In this document: positions 1 to 7,562 of the stretch, piece after piece | Position numbering within the stretch: the stretch's first letter is position 1 | How the letters are laid out: each line of letters starts with the position of its first letter | Assembly: GCF_008933955.1 (NCBI RefSeq) | Contig: NZ_WBXO01000014.1 | Coordinates: forward strand, 1 to 58,248 | Origin: Heliorestis acidaminivorans | Lineage (GTDB): Bacteria > Bacillota > Desulfitobacteriia > Heliobacteriales > Heliobacteriaceae | Length of the DNA: 58,248 bases | Direction of reading: 5' to 3' | Made by a program: the position numbers and the translations under genes | The notes under the pieces: generated by a model | Told to the model about the DNA's origin: nothing | Database searches by the model: none | What the model saw: only the letters and a program-made list of their open reading frames with translations

Positions 1-438
1 AGTAGCAAGGGAAAAGCAAAAACGCAGACCCTGTCGTCGACCGCCTAATTGATGCATCCTTCATACAGAAAGGCGACGGCGAAGCCCTAGCCCTTGACTG
101 GCGACTGGCTGTATGAGACCCTTCGGGTGGCGGTGACGACGTCGAATAAAGATACTTTATGTAATTCTACGAAAGACCGAGAAATCCACACTTAGTGGTG
201 TCCAATAAAGCGGGAAGACCTCACACCAAATGAATGCCGTACCCGTAGACTGACAGCTGTCAATGGGCCTCGAAGAGGCAGGCGAAGCCCCCTTGCCATT
301 TACAGCTGACTGGCTCGGATGGACAATCTTGCTGGCGTGTTTGTGAGATATGCCGTAAATAATGCACTTTACCGTTAGTGGCTCATCTTCCGGAATAGTG
401 GCTCGTTTTACTCCGGAGTATCCATAGGGGCGTTAACT
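1..438 (+). ncRNA. Large structured RNA-like region, class unidentified
   Basis: No convincing ORF is present, and this stretch is far richer in G+C than the gene that follows. Several long-range pairings can be read directly. Bases 61-68 pair perfectly with 109-116. Bases 254-266 pair with 296-308 over 12 of 13 positions and enclose two short GAA-loop hairpins at 268-290. A TTC-loop hairpin lies at 118-128, and TCCGGA arms flank 380-417. Nested stems at this density indicate a selected RNA fold. The pattern (GC-rich RNA over 400 nt in mobile DNA) recalls HEARO/OMEGA-type RNAs of IscB/IsrB transposons, but I cannot align it and no HNH nuclease gene is in view. The 5' end may lie outside the window. 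The strand is a guess from the direction of the next gene. Confidence 0.4.
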
Positions 439-1644
439 TTGAATTACAGTGATTTATATTTTGTTAATTCAATTGATGGTTTGGATGAAGTTAACGGTGT
501 AAAATATATGACTTTGTTCAAACACCAACCAATTGATTACACTCATAACATAGAAGAAAATCAAAAACATTTTCTTCCTGTAACAATAGTTGATAGTATT
601 AAAGTTAATAGAGTATACGAGGGACAATACGTCTTTTACGATACTAAAAATAAAGAATTTCTAAATGGAAACAATGACGTGCGTGCTCGTAAGGAAGTAA
701 TTTATAATAATATCTTACGTCACAGTCTTTACAGTTCAAATTTCGAAGAAAACAGTTATACTCCCGAAAAAGTATACGACTCGAAATCTGTAAGTACATA
801 TCATGTTTATGTTGGACACGGAAATCTAAGTATTATTGTGCTTAACAACTCCGAAATTTGGGTGATTGATTGCTCCTTATATGATTTCATGGACAGTTAC
901 AAAAACTACACCAATAATTTTGAAGAGTGCATAAGATACATTAAGGACAAACATAAAATAGGAGATATTAAGATAAGCAAGCTATTATTTACCCATATGC
1001 ATTACGATCATTTTAGCGGTGCCCTATACTTAATTCAAAACAAATACTTCGCGGAAGGAGAAATTTGGCTTAATTTATACTTTTCTTGGTCAAGCCAAAA
1101 TTATAATTTGTTATTGACAAAACTAAAAAGTATGGGGAATAAAATAAAAATTATTAACCCAATTAAAAGCAATGGTAATAATATTTTAGAAATAGTTTAC
1201 CCCGACAAAATAATTAAGAAAAGGGGACAGAAAATTAATACCGGTGAAGAAACTGTTCCTGGAAACAAAATAAACAATGCCTCTGTTCTATATAAATTGA
1301 ATTTTAATAAGAAGTCATTGCTATTTCCAGGTGACTTGGAAACTAAAGGATGGGAAAAGATAAACCACAGTGCTGTAAGTAACTCTTCCTATTATTGTAT
1401 TTCTCACCATGGCAGCTTTAACGGTCATCTTCTAAACTCCAATACAAACACAACACTTGCACAATGGTACACCGGAGGCACAGCAATTTTAATGGGTAGA
1501 CATAACGCTTATCCCGGTATTTTTGACAACCGTGTATTAGCTGATTTTACTGGAAGAATTTACCTAAATGATCAGAATGGAATAAATAGTAATCCGAAGT
1601 TTATAGAGCTTGATTGGATGACTGGGATAGTTAGATATCACTAG
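439..1644 (+). CDS. MBL-fold metallo-hydrolase, ComEC-like C-terminal type
   Basis: This is a 401-residue protein with a metallo-beta-lactamase fold in its second half. The metal motif HMHYDH is at residues 186-191, PGD at 297-299 and SHHGS at 322-326; the last two are typical of the ComEC/Rec2 hydrolase branch. The N-terminal 120 residues match no domain I know. There is no signal peptide or membrane segment, so it is probably a soluble cytoplasmic hydrolase, possibly of nucleic acid or a nucleotide. The TTG start has no clear ribosome binding site and sits where composition changes abruptly from GC-rich to very AT-rich, so the 5' end may be truncated or the true start may differ. The gene is accessory, next to serine recombinases. 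Its substrate is unknown. Confidence 0.75.
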   Translation: MNYSDLYFVNSIDGLDEVNGVKYMTLFKHQPIDYTHNIEENQKHFLPVTIVDSIKVNRVYEGQYVFYDTKNKEFLNGNNDVRARKEVIYNNILRHSLYSSNFEENSYTPEKVYDSKSVSTYHVYVGHGNLSIIVLNNSEIWVIDCSLYDFMDSYKNYTNNFEECIRYIKDKHKIGDIKISKLLFTHMHYDHFSGALYLIQNKYFAEGEIWLNLYFSWSSQNYNLLLTKLKSMGNKIKIINPIKSNGNNILEIVYPDKIIKKRGQKINTGEETVPGNKINNASVLYKLNFNKKSLLFPGDLETKGWEKINHSAVSNSSYYCISHHGSFNGHLLNSNTNTTLAQWYTGGTAILMGRHNAYPGIFDNRVLADFTGRIYLNDQNGINSNPKFIELDWMTGIVRYH

Positions 1645-1739
1645 GGCTTGTAGTAAAAATTCTGTTTATAGCCTATATTACTCAATCGAAGATCTTACAG
1701 TGTAAAGTTCAGAAAAACCTTAAAGTATTTAGTATGCAA

Positions 1740-3191
1740 CTACACCACCAACGATATCTCAATCTCCTTCTCCCCCAATAAAACCACTCTATCAACAATC
1801 AACAACAACCGTTGCTTCAACTCTGGCACAGGCAAAACACCTATGCTATCGATAAAATTGGCACACTTCTCCTTCAATTCATTAATCACTTGATTGACAA
1901 CCACCTCATCAATATCACTGCCACTGTCTTGCTCCTTCCTCAACTCTTCATCCAGCCGACTTTTCTCTTCTACCAGATCACTTAGCTCAATCAACCCTGC
2001 TGTATAAGCTTCCACTTTTCTTTCATACCGTAACTTTGCAGCCCGTAACTTCTGCTCTTTTTTCTGACTTTTTTCTTCCTCCACCTGACTGATGACCACT
2101 TCCCGGACCCTATGCTCTACTGAATCAACAAGGTTTTTCAGGCCTTCTACAAACCACTTTTCAACTTCATCGGCTCTATAGGGCTTGCTTTCGCAAGTAC
2201 CTTTATTTTTATAAGCTGAACACCGATATACCCTATGCCTTTTTGGCCAACCTGACCAACTGATTGTCATAGAAGCACCGCACTTACCACACTTCAACAA
2301 GCCACCGAGAAGATGAGGGCTCGTTTTCGCCCTTGAGGGAACCTTTGGTTTGTCGTTGATTTTTTCTTGGACTTTGTCCCATTTTTCCTCACTTACAATG
2401 GCAGGCAAAGCACCAGGGAGCATGATCCATTCTCCTTCTTCTTTTTGCTTACGCTTCTTTTTGCTTGAATCGGTTCGATTCCAGACTAAAGTTCCTTTAT
2501 ATACGGGGTTCGTCAAGACCAGCTTTACCGATCGGATAGACCACTCTTTTCCTTGACGAGAAGATATCCCTTCTTCATTTAACTGTTTGGCAATGGCGAA
2601 GTACCCCATGCCTTGATCTAAGAACATATCATAGATTCTTCTAACCACTATCGCTTCCCGCTCATGTACCACCAGTTCTTTCTCCACGAGCCTATACCCA
2701 TAGGGATGTTGCGTTAACCACTTTCCCGACTTGGCTGCATGAGCCATATTATCAATAACTCGCTCTCGAATACGTTCTCTTTCAAACTCTGCCACAGCTC
2801 CGAGTACTTGCAGGGTCAATCGTCCTGACGGCGTTTCCGTATCAAAAGATTCGCTCGTTGATACAAAGGACACTTCATGCTGTCCAAATAAATCGATCAA
2901 CTTCAGTAAATCTAATAGCCTGCGGCTCAGTCGATCCAGCTTCGTTACCAGAACACGAGAAACCGTCCCTTTCTCTACTTGAGAAAGCAGTCTCTTTAAC
3001 CCTGGTCGATCTATGTCTTTGGCCGAGTAACCATCGTCAATAATTTCTTCAATCTCTACTTTCCAACCCATAGCAACACAATAGGCTTTTAGGCGTGTCC
3101 TTTGCTCATCAAGGGACACGCCTTCTTTGGCTTGTTCATCTGTCGACACACGACAATATAAAAGGACCTTTTTGCCTTCTTGTTGCTTCAT
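1740..3191 (-). CDS. Large serine recombinase (site-specific integrase), intact
   Basis: This large serine recombinase has about 483 residues. The N-terminal resolvase domain (about 8-150) carries the catalytic serine in YCRVSTDEQ. It is followed by the recombinase domain, a zinc ribbon with paired CxxC-type cysteines (CGKCG and later YRCSAYKNKGTC), a coiled coil rich in Glu/Lys, and a short beta-rich tail. Its length is normal for SpoIVCA/TndX-type enzymes, so it looks functional. I chose the ATG at 3191 because AAGGAG lies 13 nt upstream; the longer TTG frame would place that site inside the gene. It is the only complete recombinase here and the best candidate for moving the surrounding element. 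Which attachment sites it uses is not visible. Confidence 0.93.
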   Translation of the reverse strand: MKQQEGKKVLLYCRVSTDEQAKEGVSLDEQRTRLKAYCVAMGWKVEIEEIIDDGYSAKDIDRPGLKRLLSQVEKGTVSRVLVTKLDRLSRRLLDLLKLIDLFGQHEVSFVSTSESFDTETPSGRLTLQVLGAVAEFERERIRERVIDNMAHAAKSGKWLTQHPYGYRLVEKELVVHEREAIVVRRIYDMFLDQGMGYFAIAKQLNEEGISSRQGKEWSIRSVKLVLTNPVYKGTLVWNRTDSSKKKRKQKEEGEWIMLPGALPAIVSEEKWDKVQEKINDKPKVPSRAKTSPHLLGGLLKCGKCGASMTISWSGWPKRHRVYRCSAYKNKGTCESKPYRADEVEKWFVEGLKNLVDSVEHRVREVVISQVEEEKSQKKEQKLRAAKLRYERKVEAYTAGLIELSDLVEEKSRLDEELRKEQDSGSDIDEVVVNQVINELKEKCANFIDSIGVLPVPELKQRLLLIVDRVVLLGEKEIEISLVV

Positions 3192-3216
3192 TAAGACAGA
3201 TCGTCTCCTTGCCAAA

Positions 3217-3240
3217 GGTTGTATCTATGTATATGCAACC
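3217..3240. repeat. Imperfect 24-bp palindrome upstream of the recombinase gene
   Basis: GGTTG at 3217-3221 is mirrored by CAACC at 3236-3240, and 9 of the 12 half-site positions are symmetric. It lies just upstream of the recombinase ribosome binding site. It could be an operator, an accessory recombinase site or chance. Confidence 0.35.
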
Positions 3241-3374
3241 GTATCCAAAGGAAGGAGCGCTTTTTCTTTTTCCTAGTAGTAGAACCTTCATATCACGAGC
3301 CTTTTTTTGGACAAAAAAGAGGGTTGTCCCTCCTTGACACTTGCATAGGGTTATTCTCAAGGAGGGGTACGAGG

Positions 3375-3608
3375 ATGACAGTTCGGGTGAAGTTTACAAC
3401 AACCCTAAACAGTCAGAAGATTTCCTTTCAATCTGTCTCTGAACTTGACACAACACAAAGAAATCTGCTCGCTGAAAAACTAATCGATTGGAACCGCTCC
3501 CTTCAACAAGCTGCCCTCAGAACCATGCTAGAAGACAAACTCGGCAAAGAGATGGCCGAAAAGTTTACGATTACGATTCAATCGAAGGCCGATAAAGCAA
3601 AAGCGTAA
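3375..3608 (+). CDS. Small hypothetical protein of 77 residues
   Basis: The protein starts MTVRVKFTTTLN and has 77 residues, with a beta-like N-terminal half and a helical, Lys/Glu-rich C-terminal half. I recognise no family. The ATG at 3375 is preceded by a strong AGGAGGGG site with good spacing, which is why the 52-residue upstream extension of the frame is discarded. It is transcribed divergently from the intact serine recombinase. A small protein in that position could be a DNA-binding partner such as a directionality factor, but that is position-based inference only. No signal peptide or membrane segment is present. Confidence 0.65.
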   Translation: MTVRVKFTTTLNSQKISFQSVSELDTTQRNLLAEKLIDWNRSLQQAALRTMLEDKLGKEMAEKFTITIQSKADKAKA

Positions 3609-3674
3609 GGCAATAACAATACTTTTATCGCAGTAAAACCAAGCAAAAACAACTGTCCTACAATAAAACGAAAA

Positions 3675-3705
3675 AGAGGCAGTGACTTTATCCTGCCTCT
3701 AATCA
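3675..3705 (-). terminator. Intrinsic terminator after the XRE regulator
   Basis: AGAGGCAG at 3675-3682 pairs with CTGCCTCT at 3693-3700. Read on the minus strand it is followed by a T-run, so it serves the XRE gene ending at 3773. Confidence 0.7.
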
Positions 3706-3772
3706 TTTTCGCTATTCATTTCTCTACGTACCCGTTCACAACCATGAATATTATCAGGTCTTTCCCAGCATT

Positions 3773-4183
3773 CTAATGGTGCCGGGGCAAATCATTTTCT
3801 GGACTCTCTACGCTGTCCTCTCGATTCATTCCTCCAAGACCACATTCAAGCAACCCTAATAGATACTCTACTTGCTTCGGGTTCGACTTGGCCATGTCAA
3901 AAAGAATCTCTTGGATACGCTGTATCCTCAGTTGAAGTTCTGGTTCTAGGTCATGAATTAGAGCACTTTCTTTCTTTTGCCCACAGATTAGACAAGCGTT
4001 CAGACCTAGATTCTGTTGAAGGGATTCAAGGAAATGAACTGTTACATTCTCCGTTTTACCGCTTTCCAGGTTGCTTAAATAACCCGCTGAGACTTCTAAC
4101 GTTCTAGCCATTTTGTTCAGGCTAATACCACTTTTTTCACGTAGCGTACGCACACGATTTCCAAAAGACATTTTACTATGCAA
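3773..4183 (-). CDS. XRE-family helix-turn-helix regulator
   Basis: This 136-residue protein has an N-terminal Cro/CI-type helix-turn-helix (about residues 8-63, with the SAGYLSNLESGK recognition region) and a C-terminal part containing a CLICG motif. The TTG start is supported by GGAGGG nine bases upstream. It faces away from the recombinase cassette at 4217-6531, the usual arrangement for a repressor controlling divergent mobile-element genes. Its target operator is probably in the 4184-4216 gap, although no clear palindrome is visible there. Its role in silencing the recombinases is inferred from position. Confidence 0.85.
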   Translation of the reverse strand: MHSKMSFGNRVRTLREKSGISLNKMARTLEVSAGYLSNLESGKTENVTVHFLESLQQNLGLNACLICGQKKESALIHDLEPELQLRIQRIQEILFDMAKSNPKQVEYLLGLLECGLGGMNREDSVESPENDLPRHH

Positions 4184-4216
4184 TTTCTAAAACCCTCCGA
4201 AAGGTGAAAGAATCAG

Positions 4217-4390
4217 ATGAACAAAGGCAAAAAGAATTCTAGATCACAAGAACTAACTATCAACGAAATTACTTACAAACATGATCCAGAAGCAGTCGAA
4301 AAGTGGTTTGCACTGTGGATTGAAATGGTTTCGAAAAAACTACTAACCCTAAATGTTCAAGATTCATCGAGTAGGTCCGACAAGAGGTGA
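4217..4390 (+). CDS. Small ORF translationally coupled to a serine recombinase
   Basis: This 57-residue ORF (MNKGKKNSRSQELT...) begins with an ATG behind AAGGTG. It is Lys/Ser-rich at the N-terminus, with a Trp-containing amphipathic helix (EKWFALWIEMV) in the middle. Its TGA stop lies four bases before the TTG start of the downstream recombinase, and its last codons supply that gene's ribosome binding site (AGAGGTG). Coupling is therefore likely. I do not recognise the family. Confidence 0.6.
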   Translation: MNKGKKNSRSQELTINEITYKHDPEAVEKWFALWIEMVSKKLLTLNVQDSSSRSDKR

Positions 4391-4394
4391 TATT

Positions 4395-5687
4395 TTGAAA
4401 ACAGTCGCTTACTACCGCCGTTCAACGAATATTCAAGAGCATTCATTGGCCATGCAAGAACATAAAGCTTATAACAAGGCTATACAAGAAGGGCTCATCA
4501 TTGATGAAGAATACAAAGATGATGCGATTTCCGGAAAAAGTCGCATTGACGATCGCCGAGCTCTTAAACATTTAATTGAAGAAATTGAGCAGAACAAAAT
4601 AAAAAATCTGTTGGTTTATAAGCGAGATCGGCTGACTCGTGATGCCATTCAATATATTAAGCTCTATCGACTGTTCCGTGACAAAAATGTAAACGTCATA
4701 TTTACCTCTGATGATGAACCGCCCATCCAAAACAGCCCTGTTGGTGAACTCATTGAAATATTGTTGGCCGCCATGGTGGAAAGAGAAGGCCAGCAAATTG
4801 TCGAGAGAATCAAAGCATCCATTGAATCAGATTTTTTGGCTGGAAAGAATCCTGGTACTCTCCCTTTTGGCTATTCCGTCGATCGAGATAACGGCAATAC
4901 AATTAGACAAAATGAAGATGAAGTTGAACTAATTCGTGCCATGTATCGTTTGGCTATAGAAGGAAAAACCATTCGAGAGATCTCTACTTATGCCAGGGAA
5001 AAATGGCCCCAAAGGAAATGGACTGGCACTTCTGTACGAAAACTCCTTCAAAATCCAACCTACGTGGGCATCCGTTTCCTCAACATAAGAGGTCTACCAC
5101 AATTAAAACAAGAGTACTCCCAACTAGCCATTATAGAAGATGACGATTGGCATAAAGTACAAGAGCTTTTGGAACAAAGCCCTACAAAAAAGCGAGCTCC
5201 CTTGCCTCAAGCAGAGTTCTTATTAAATAACCTATTATATTGCAAACCCTGTAAACAACTTCTAGTCGGCCTGGGCAGGCGAAGGGGGCAAGCAATCAGT
5301 CACTTTTATAAATGCTCTTCTTGTAATCAAAGAATTGAAAAAAAGGCAGTTGAAGACTTTGTCATTGAATCATCTCTCATCTATGTGAAATCACTTTTTT
5401 TAACCCATTATCCTAAATTATTAGAAAGGTATCGTTTCCGTAACTATACGACCTTCAAGATTCGATTGACGCAACTTGAAAGACAACTGAGCAAAGTTAC
5501 GAGGCAATTAAATTACAACACACAAGATTACCTTTTTGGAGAAATGGAACCAAAAGAGCGAATGGCTGTAGAAGACAAGCTCTTAACCATTTATGACAAA
5601 ATCGTTGATTTGAAAAAGTCTAAAGAAAAAGTCGAAGCGGAGATTGCTTCTTTAAACGAACTCCCCGAAAAGAGTAAAGAGCTTTAG
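4395..5687 (+). CDS. Serine recombinase, ends at an in-frame amber codon
   Basis: This is a 430-residue serine recombinase with the catalytic serine in YYRRSTN near residue 10, a resolvase domain, a recombinase domain (about 145-265), a zinc ribbon (CKPCKQ ... CSSCNQ) and a Lys/Glu coiled coil. The TTG at 4395 is preferred because AGAGGTG lies five bases upstream; the longer frame starting at 4353 has no such site. The frame ends at TAG 5685-5687, but the same frame stays open to 5843 and encodes what looks like the beta-rich C-terminal tail of this family. The gene is thus probably split by a nonsense mutation, or read through. It is the middle member of a three-recombinase cluster. Confidence 0.88.
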   Translation: MKTVAYYRRSTNIQEHSLAMQEHKAYNKAIQEGLIIDEEYKDDAISGKSRIDDRRALKHLIEEIEQNKIKNLLVYKRDRLTRDAIQYIKLYRLFRDKNVNVIFTSDDEPPIQNSPVGELIEILLAAMVEREGQQIVERIKASIESDFLAGKNPGTLPFGYSVDRDNGNTIRQNEDEVELIRAMYRLAIEGKTIREISTYAREKWPQRKWTGTSVRKLLQNPTYVGIRFLNIRGLPQLKQEYSQLAIIEDDDWHKVQELLEQSPTKKRAPLPQAEFLLNNLLYCKPCKQLLVGLGRRRGQAISHFYKCSSCNQRIEKKAVEDFVIESSLIYVKSLFLTHYPKLLERYRFRNYTTFKIRLTQLERQLSKVTRQLNYNTQDYLFGEMEPKERMAVEDKLLTIYDKIVDLKKSKEKVEAEIASLNELPEKSKEL

Positions 5688-5843
5688 AAGTTGGTATCTA
5701 ACATGAAAGAAACACATGGGTTCAAAGATCATCTAAAAGAGGTTCTTTATCAGGTAACCCTCGATCGGTACCATGTAGACTTTACATTTCGCCATCCCTA
5801 CGGTGGTTTAAAGGAGGCTCATTCCTTTGACCTCAATCCATGA
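5688..5843 (+). pseudogene. C-terminal tail of the preceding recombinase, beyond the amber stop
   Basis: These codons continue in the same frame as the upstream recombinase, directly after its TAG. The tail includes KEVLYQVTLDRYHVDFTFR, which resembles the short beta-strand ending of large serine recombinases (compare RVVLLGEKEIEIS in the intact enzyme at 1740). An ATG at 5703 could allow separate translation as a 46-residue peptide, but no ribosome binding site is obvious. It ends at TGA 5841-5843, overlapping the start of the next recombinase. Confidence 0.6.
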
Positions 5844-6531
5844 AGTCATTAAGCCTGGTATGCGCTGTGCTTTTTATGGTCGCTATTCTACGAGCAAACA
5901 AGATTCCTCCCTTCAGTTACAATCTGTTATGAGCTTTGTTGAAGACTTCCAATGTAATCTGGTTCAAAAGTATACAGACGAAGCTGTTTCATCAACGAAG
6001 AAAAAAATGGACAAACGCAAATTTTTAAGAAAAGTTCTCCAAGATGCTCTGGACAATAAGTTTGATTTTATTGCCGTTTATAAAGAGGATCGGCTCGCCC
6101 GTGACGTAATCGAGCATGAAAATATCCGGCGTTTTTTAAGAGATGCCAAAAAACCAATTGTCATCACCTCAACTCGTATCATTTATGATGAGTCAGATAT
6201 CTTAGTACGCCTGCTTAAAGATGGGCTAACTTCTTTCGAAGCGGCCCGGATCCAAGAAAGAACAAGAGATGCCTTAGAAGCATTACTAAAAAAGGGCCGG
6301 TGGACTGGAGGAAAAGCACCATTTGGTTATGAGTACAATAAACGGACTGGCAAGCTAGAAGCAAAAGCCGATAAATTAGAAATAGTAAAACAAATCTTCT
6401 CTCTATACCTCTCAGGAATCGGTTGTCGGTCCATTGCTGAAAAACATCTCCCAAGCAACTCTAATGGTGGTAAGCCCTGGACAAGAAGTAACCCGTGCAC
6501 GCATAATCACCGTATGAGTATCCATGCCTGA
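5827..6531 (+). pseudogene. Serine recombinase, frameshifted and truncated
   Basis: The resolvase domain is complete (catalytic serine in YGRYSTSKQ) and the start of the recombinase domain is present up to GGKPWTRSN. The usual strand and all of the zinc ribbon and coiled coil are missing. At about 6492 the reading shifts: removing one C from the CCC run would restore NRARIIT, which is family-like, but that frame stops at TGA 6512-6514. The gene is therefore both frameshifted and truncated, and probably inactive. The TTG start at 5827 has AAAGGAGG nine bases upstream and overlaps the previous frame by 17 bases. Confidence 0.8.
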
Positions 6532-6847
6532 AGGGCTTGTCCCTTAGTGTTATATAGGGTTTGTCCTATTCACTAGTATGGACAAGTGGACAGGCTTGTA
6601 AACGGTCTTCGGTGGTTGGGCGGAATGATAATTCTTTCAATATTTTGATTTATGGAATCAATTGGAAGATAATTCAAAAGCTCATTTCATAAAGTACAAT
6701 CTTGTTTATGATAACCATAAGTTAGAGTTCGATAAAAAAGATCATAAATTGGCAAAAAGTCTACTATCAAAAACCTCAGGTATTACGTAAATGTAATTTT
6801 TTACTACATGCTTTGCAAATCCTTTTGTCAAATAAGCACGTTAAACT
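6532..6847. other. Junction region with an orphan open frame
   Basis: No complete gene is present. The frame 6632-6790 (+) encodes 52 residues ending KLAKSLLSKTSGIT with no good start codon. It reads like the C-terminus of a gene whose front was lost, since it begins directly after two stop codons. It may mark an older insertion boundary next to the truncated recombinase. Confidence 0.35.
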
Positions 6848-6878
6848 GAAAAAAAAGCTGACCCGAATCAGGGTCAGC
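6848..6878 (-). terminator. Intrinsic terminator of the DUF4160/DUF2442 pair
   Basis: GCTGACCC at 6857-6864 pairs with GGGTCAGC at 6871-6878 around a six-base loop. On the minus strand the stem is followed by a run of T. The stem overlaps the stop codon of the DUF2442 gene. Confidence 0.85.
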
Positions 6879-7182
6879 CTTTCGCTTTAAGAGCTTCTTC
6901 AAGTAAGAAACTCGGTTCTTCCACATCTGGACAAGAGTTATAAAGTTCTTCAGGGTCTAAGTCTAAACAATCAGTAGGATCAAACTTACCTGAAAGATCC
7001 CAAGCCAATGTATGATTCATAACAGTACAAGTACTCTTAAATACATCAATATCCTGAAGCTGTTGGAAGACTCCCTTTTCTATAAGCTTCGATGCGTCAA
7101 ATAGCTTAATTTTTCCGTCTTCAAAATAAAGGTACACCCTATAGTTATGCGTCGGAACCACTTGTACAACTTTCGGAAACAT
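6874..7182 (-). CDS. DUF2442 domain protein
   Basis: This 102-residue soluble protein has the DUF2442 pattern: an N-terminal beta-hairpin (VYLYFEDGKIKLFDAS), GVFQQLQD, then LAWDLSGKFDPTDCLDLDPEELY. DUF2442 and DUF4160 proteins are commonly encoded side by side, and the pairing has been suggested to be toxin-antitoxin-like, though the activity is unsettled. Here the gene follows its partner after a 14-bp gap and shares its terminator, so they form a two-gene operon. The acidic C-terminus is notable. The operon lies between decayed recombinase DNA and a truncated spoVR, consistent with mobile cargo. Confidence 0.85.
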   Translation of the reverse strand: MFPKVVQVVPTHNYRVYLYFEDGKIKLFDASKLIEKGVFQQLQDIDVFKSTCTVMNHTLAWDLSGKFDPTDCLDLDPEELYNSCPDVEEPSFLLEEALKAKG

Positions 7183-7196
7183 CTGTCCACCTCCAT

Positions 7197-7457
7197 CTAC
7201 ATAAGCGGGGCTATCTTTTCAATACTCATATGTTTTATGGCATTTTCCCAGTTCTTCATTAATTCATCTCTGTGAATCTCACACCATGCTAAGACGAGCT
7301 TTAATTGTTTAGATGGGAATACTCCTTTTATAACCGAGCCGTTCTTAATATCTACGAGGATTTTGTGTCCACCATATTCAGCGTGAAAATGCGCTGGCAT
7401 ATGATCGTTCCAATACATTAGTATTTTGATCCCGTAAAACTCGGATATGACAGGCAT
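7197..7457 (-). CDS. DUF4160 domain protein
   Basis: This 86-residue protein shows the DUF4160 signature: a hydrophobic strand (GIKILMYWNDH), the MPAHFHAEYGG His-rich segment, and an ending with EIHRDELMKNWENA. It is translated first in the pair with the DUF2442 gene. The ATG is preceded by GGGGGGA, and a good promoter lies 30-60 bases upstream. The His-x-His-containing core could bind metal or nucleic acid. It was probably brought in with the neighbouring recombinase DNA. The precise function is unknown. Confidence 0.87.
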   Translation of the reverse strand: MPVISEFYGIKILMYWNDHMPAHFHAEYGGHKILVDIKNGSVIKGVFPSKQLKLVLAWCEIHRDELMKNWENAIKHMSIEKIAPLM

Positions 7458-7487
7458 TTGCTTCCCCCCAATAAAATTTATAGATCT

Positions 7488-7515
7488 ATTATATACCCAA
7501 TCTTATTAATTGCAA
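7488..7515 (-). promoter_or_regulatory. Sigma-A-type promoter for the DUF4160/DUF2442 operon
   Basis: On the minus strand TTGCAA (7515-7510) is separated by 16 bases from a perfect TATAAT (7493-7488), followed by the gene start at 7457. Confidence 0.6.
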
Positions 7516-7562
7516 ATATTTTCCACAAAATTGTTCTTTCAAGAATGATATTATTAACTCAT

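Noticed and set aside
1..60. tmRNA with a short tag frame (GCA...TAA)
   Set aside because: The frame gives a peptide ending SSTA, not the ALAA-type ending, and the tRNA-like 3' end is absent from the next 400 bases.
3219..3374. N-terminal extension of the 77-residue ORF
   Set aside because: It lacks a ribosome binding site, while the ATG at 3375 has a strong one; the extension also overlaps the recombinase promoter region.
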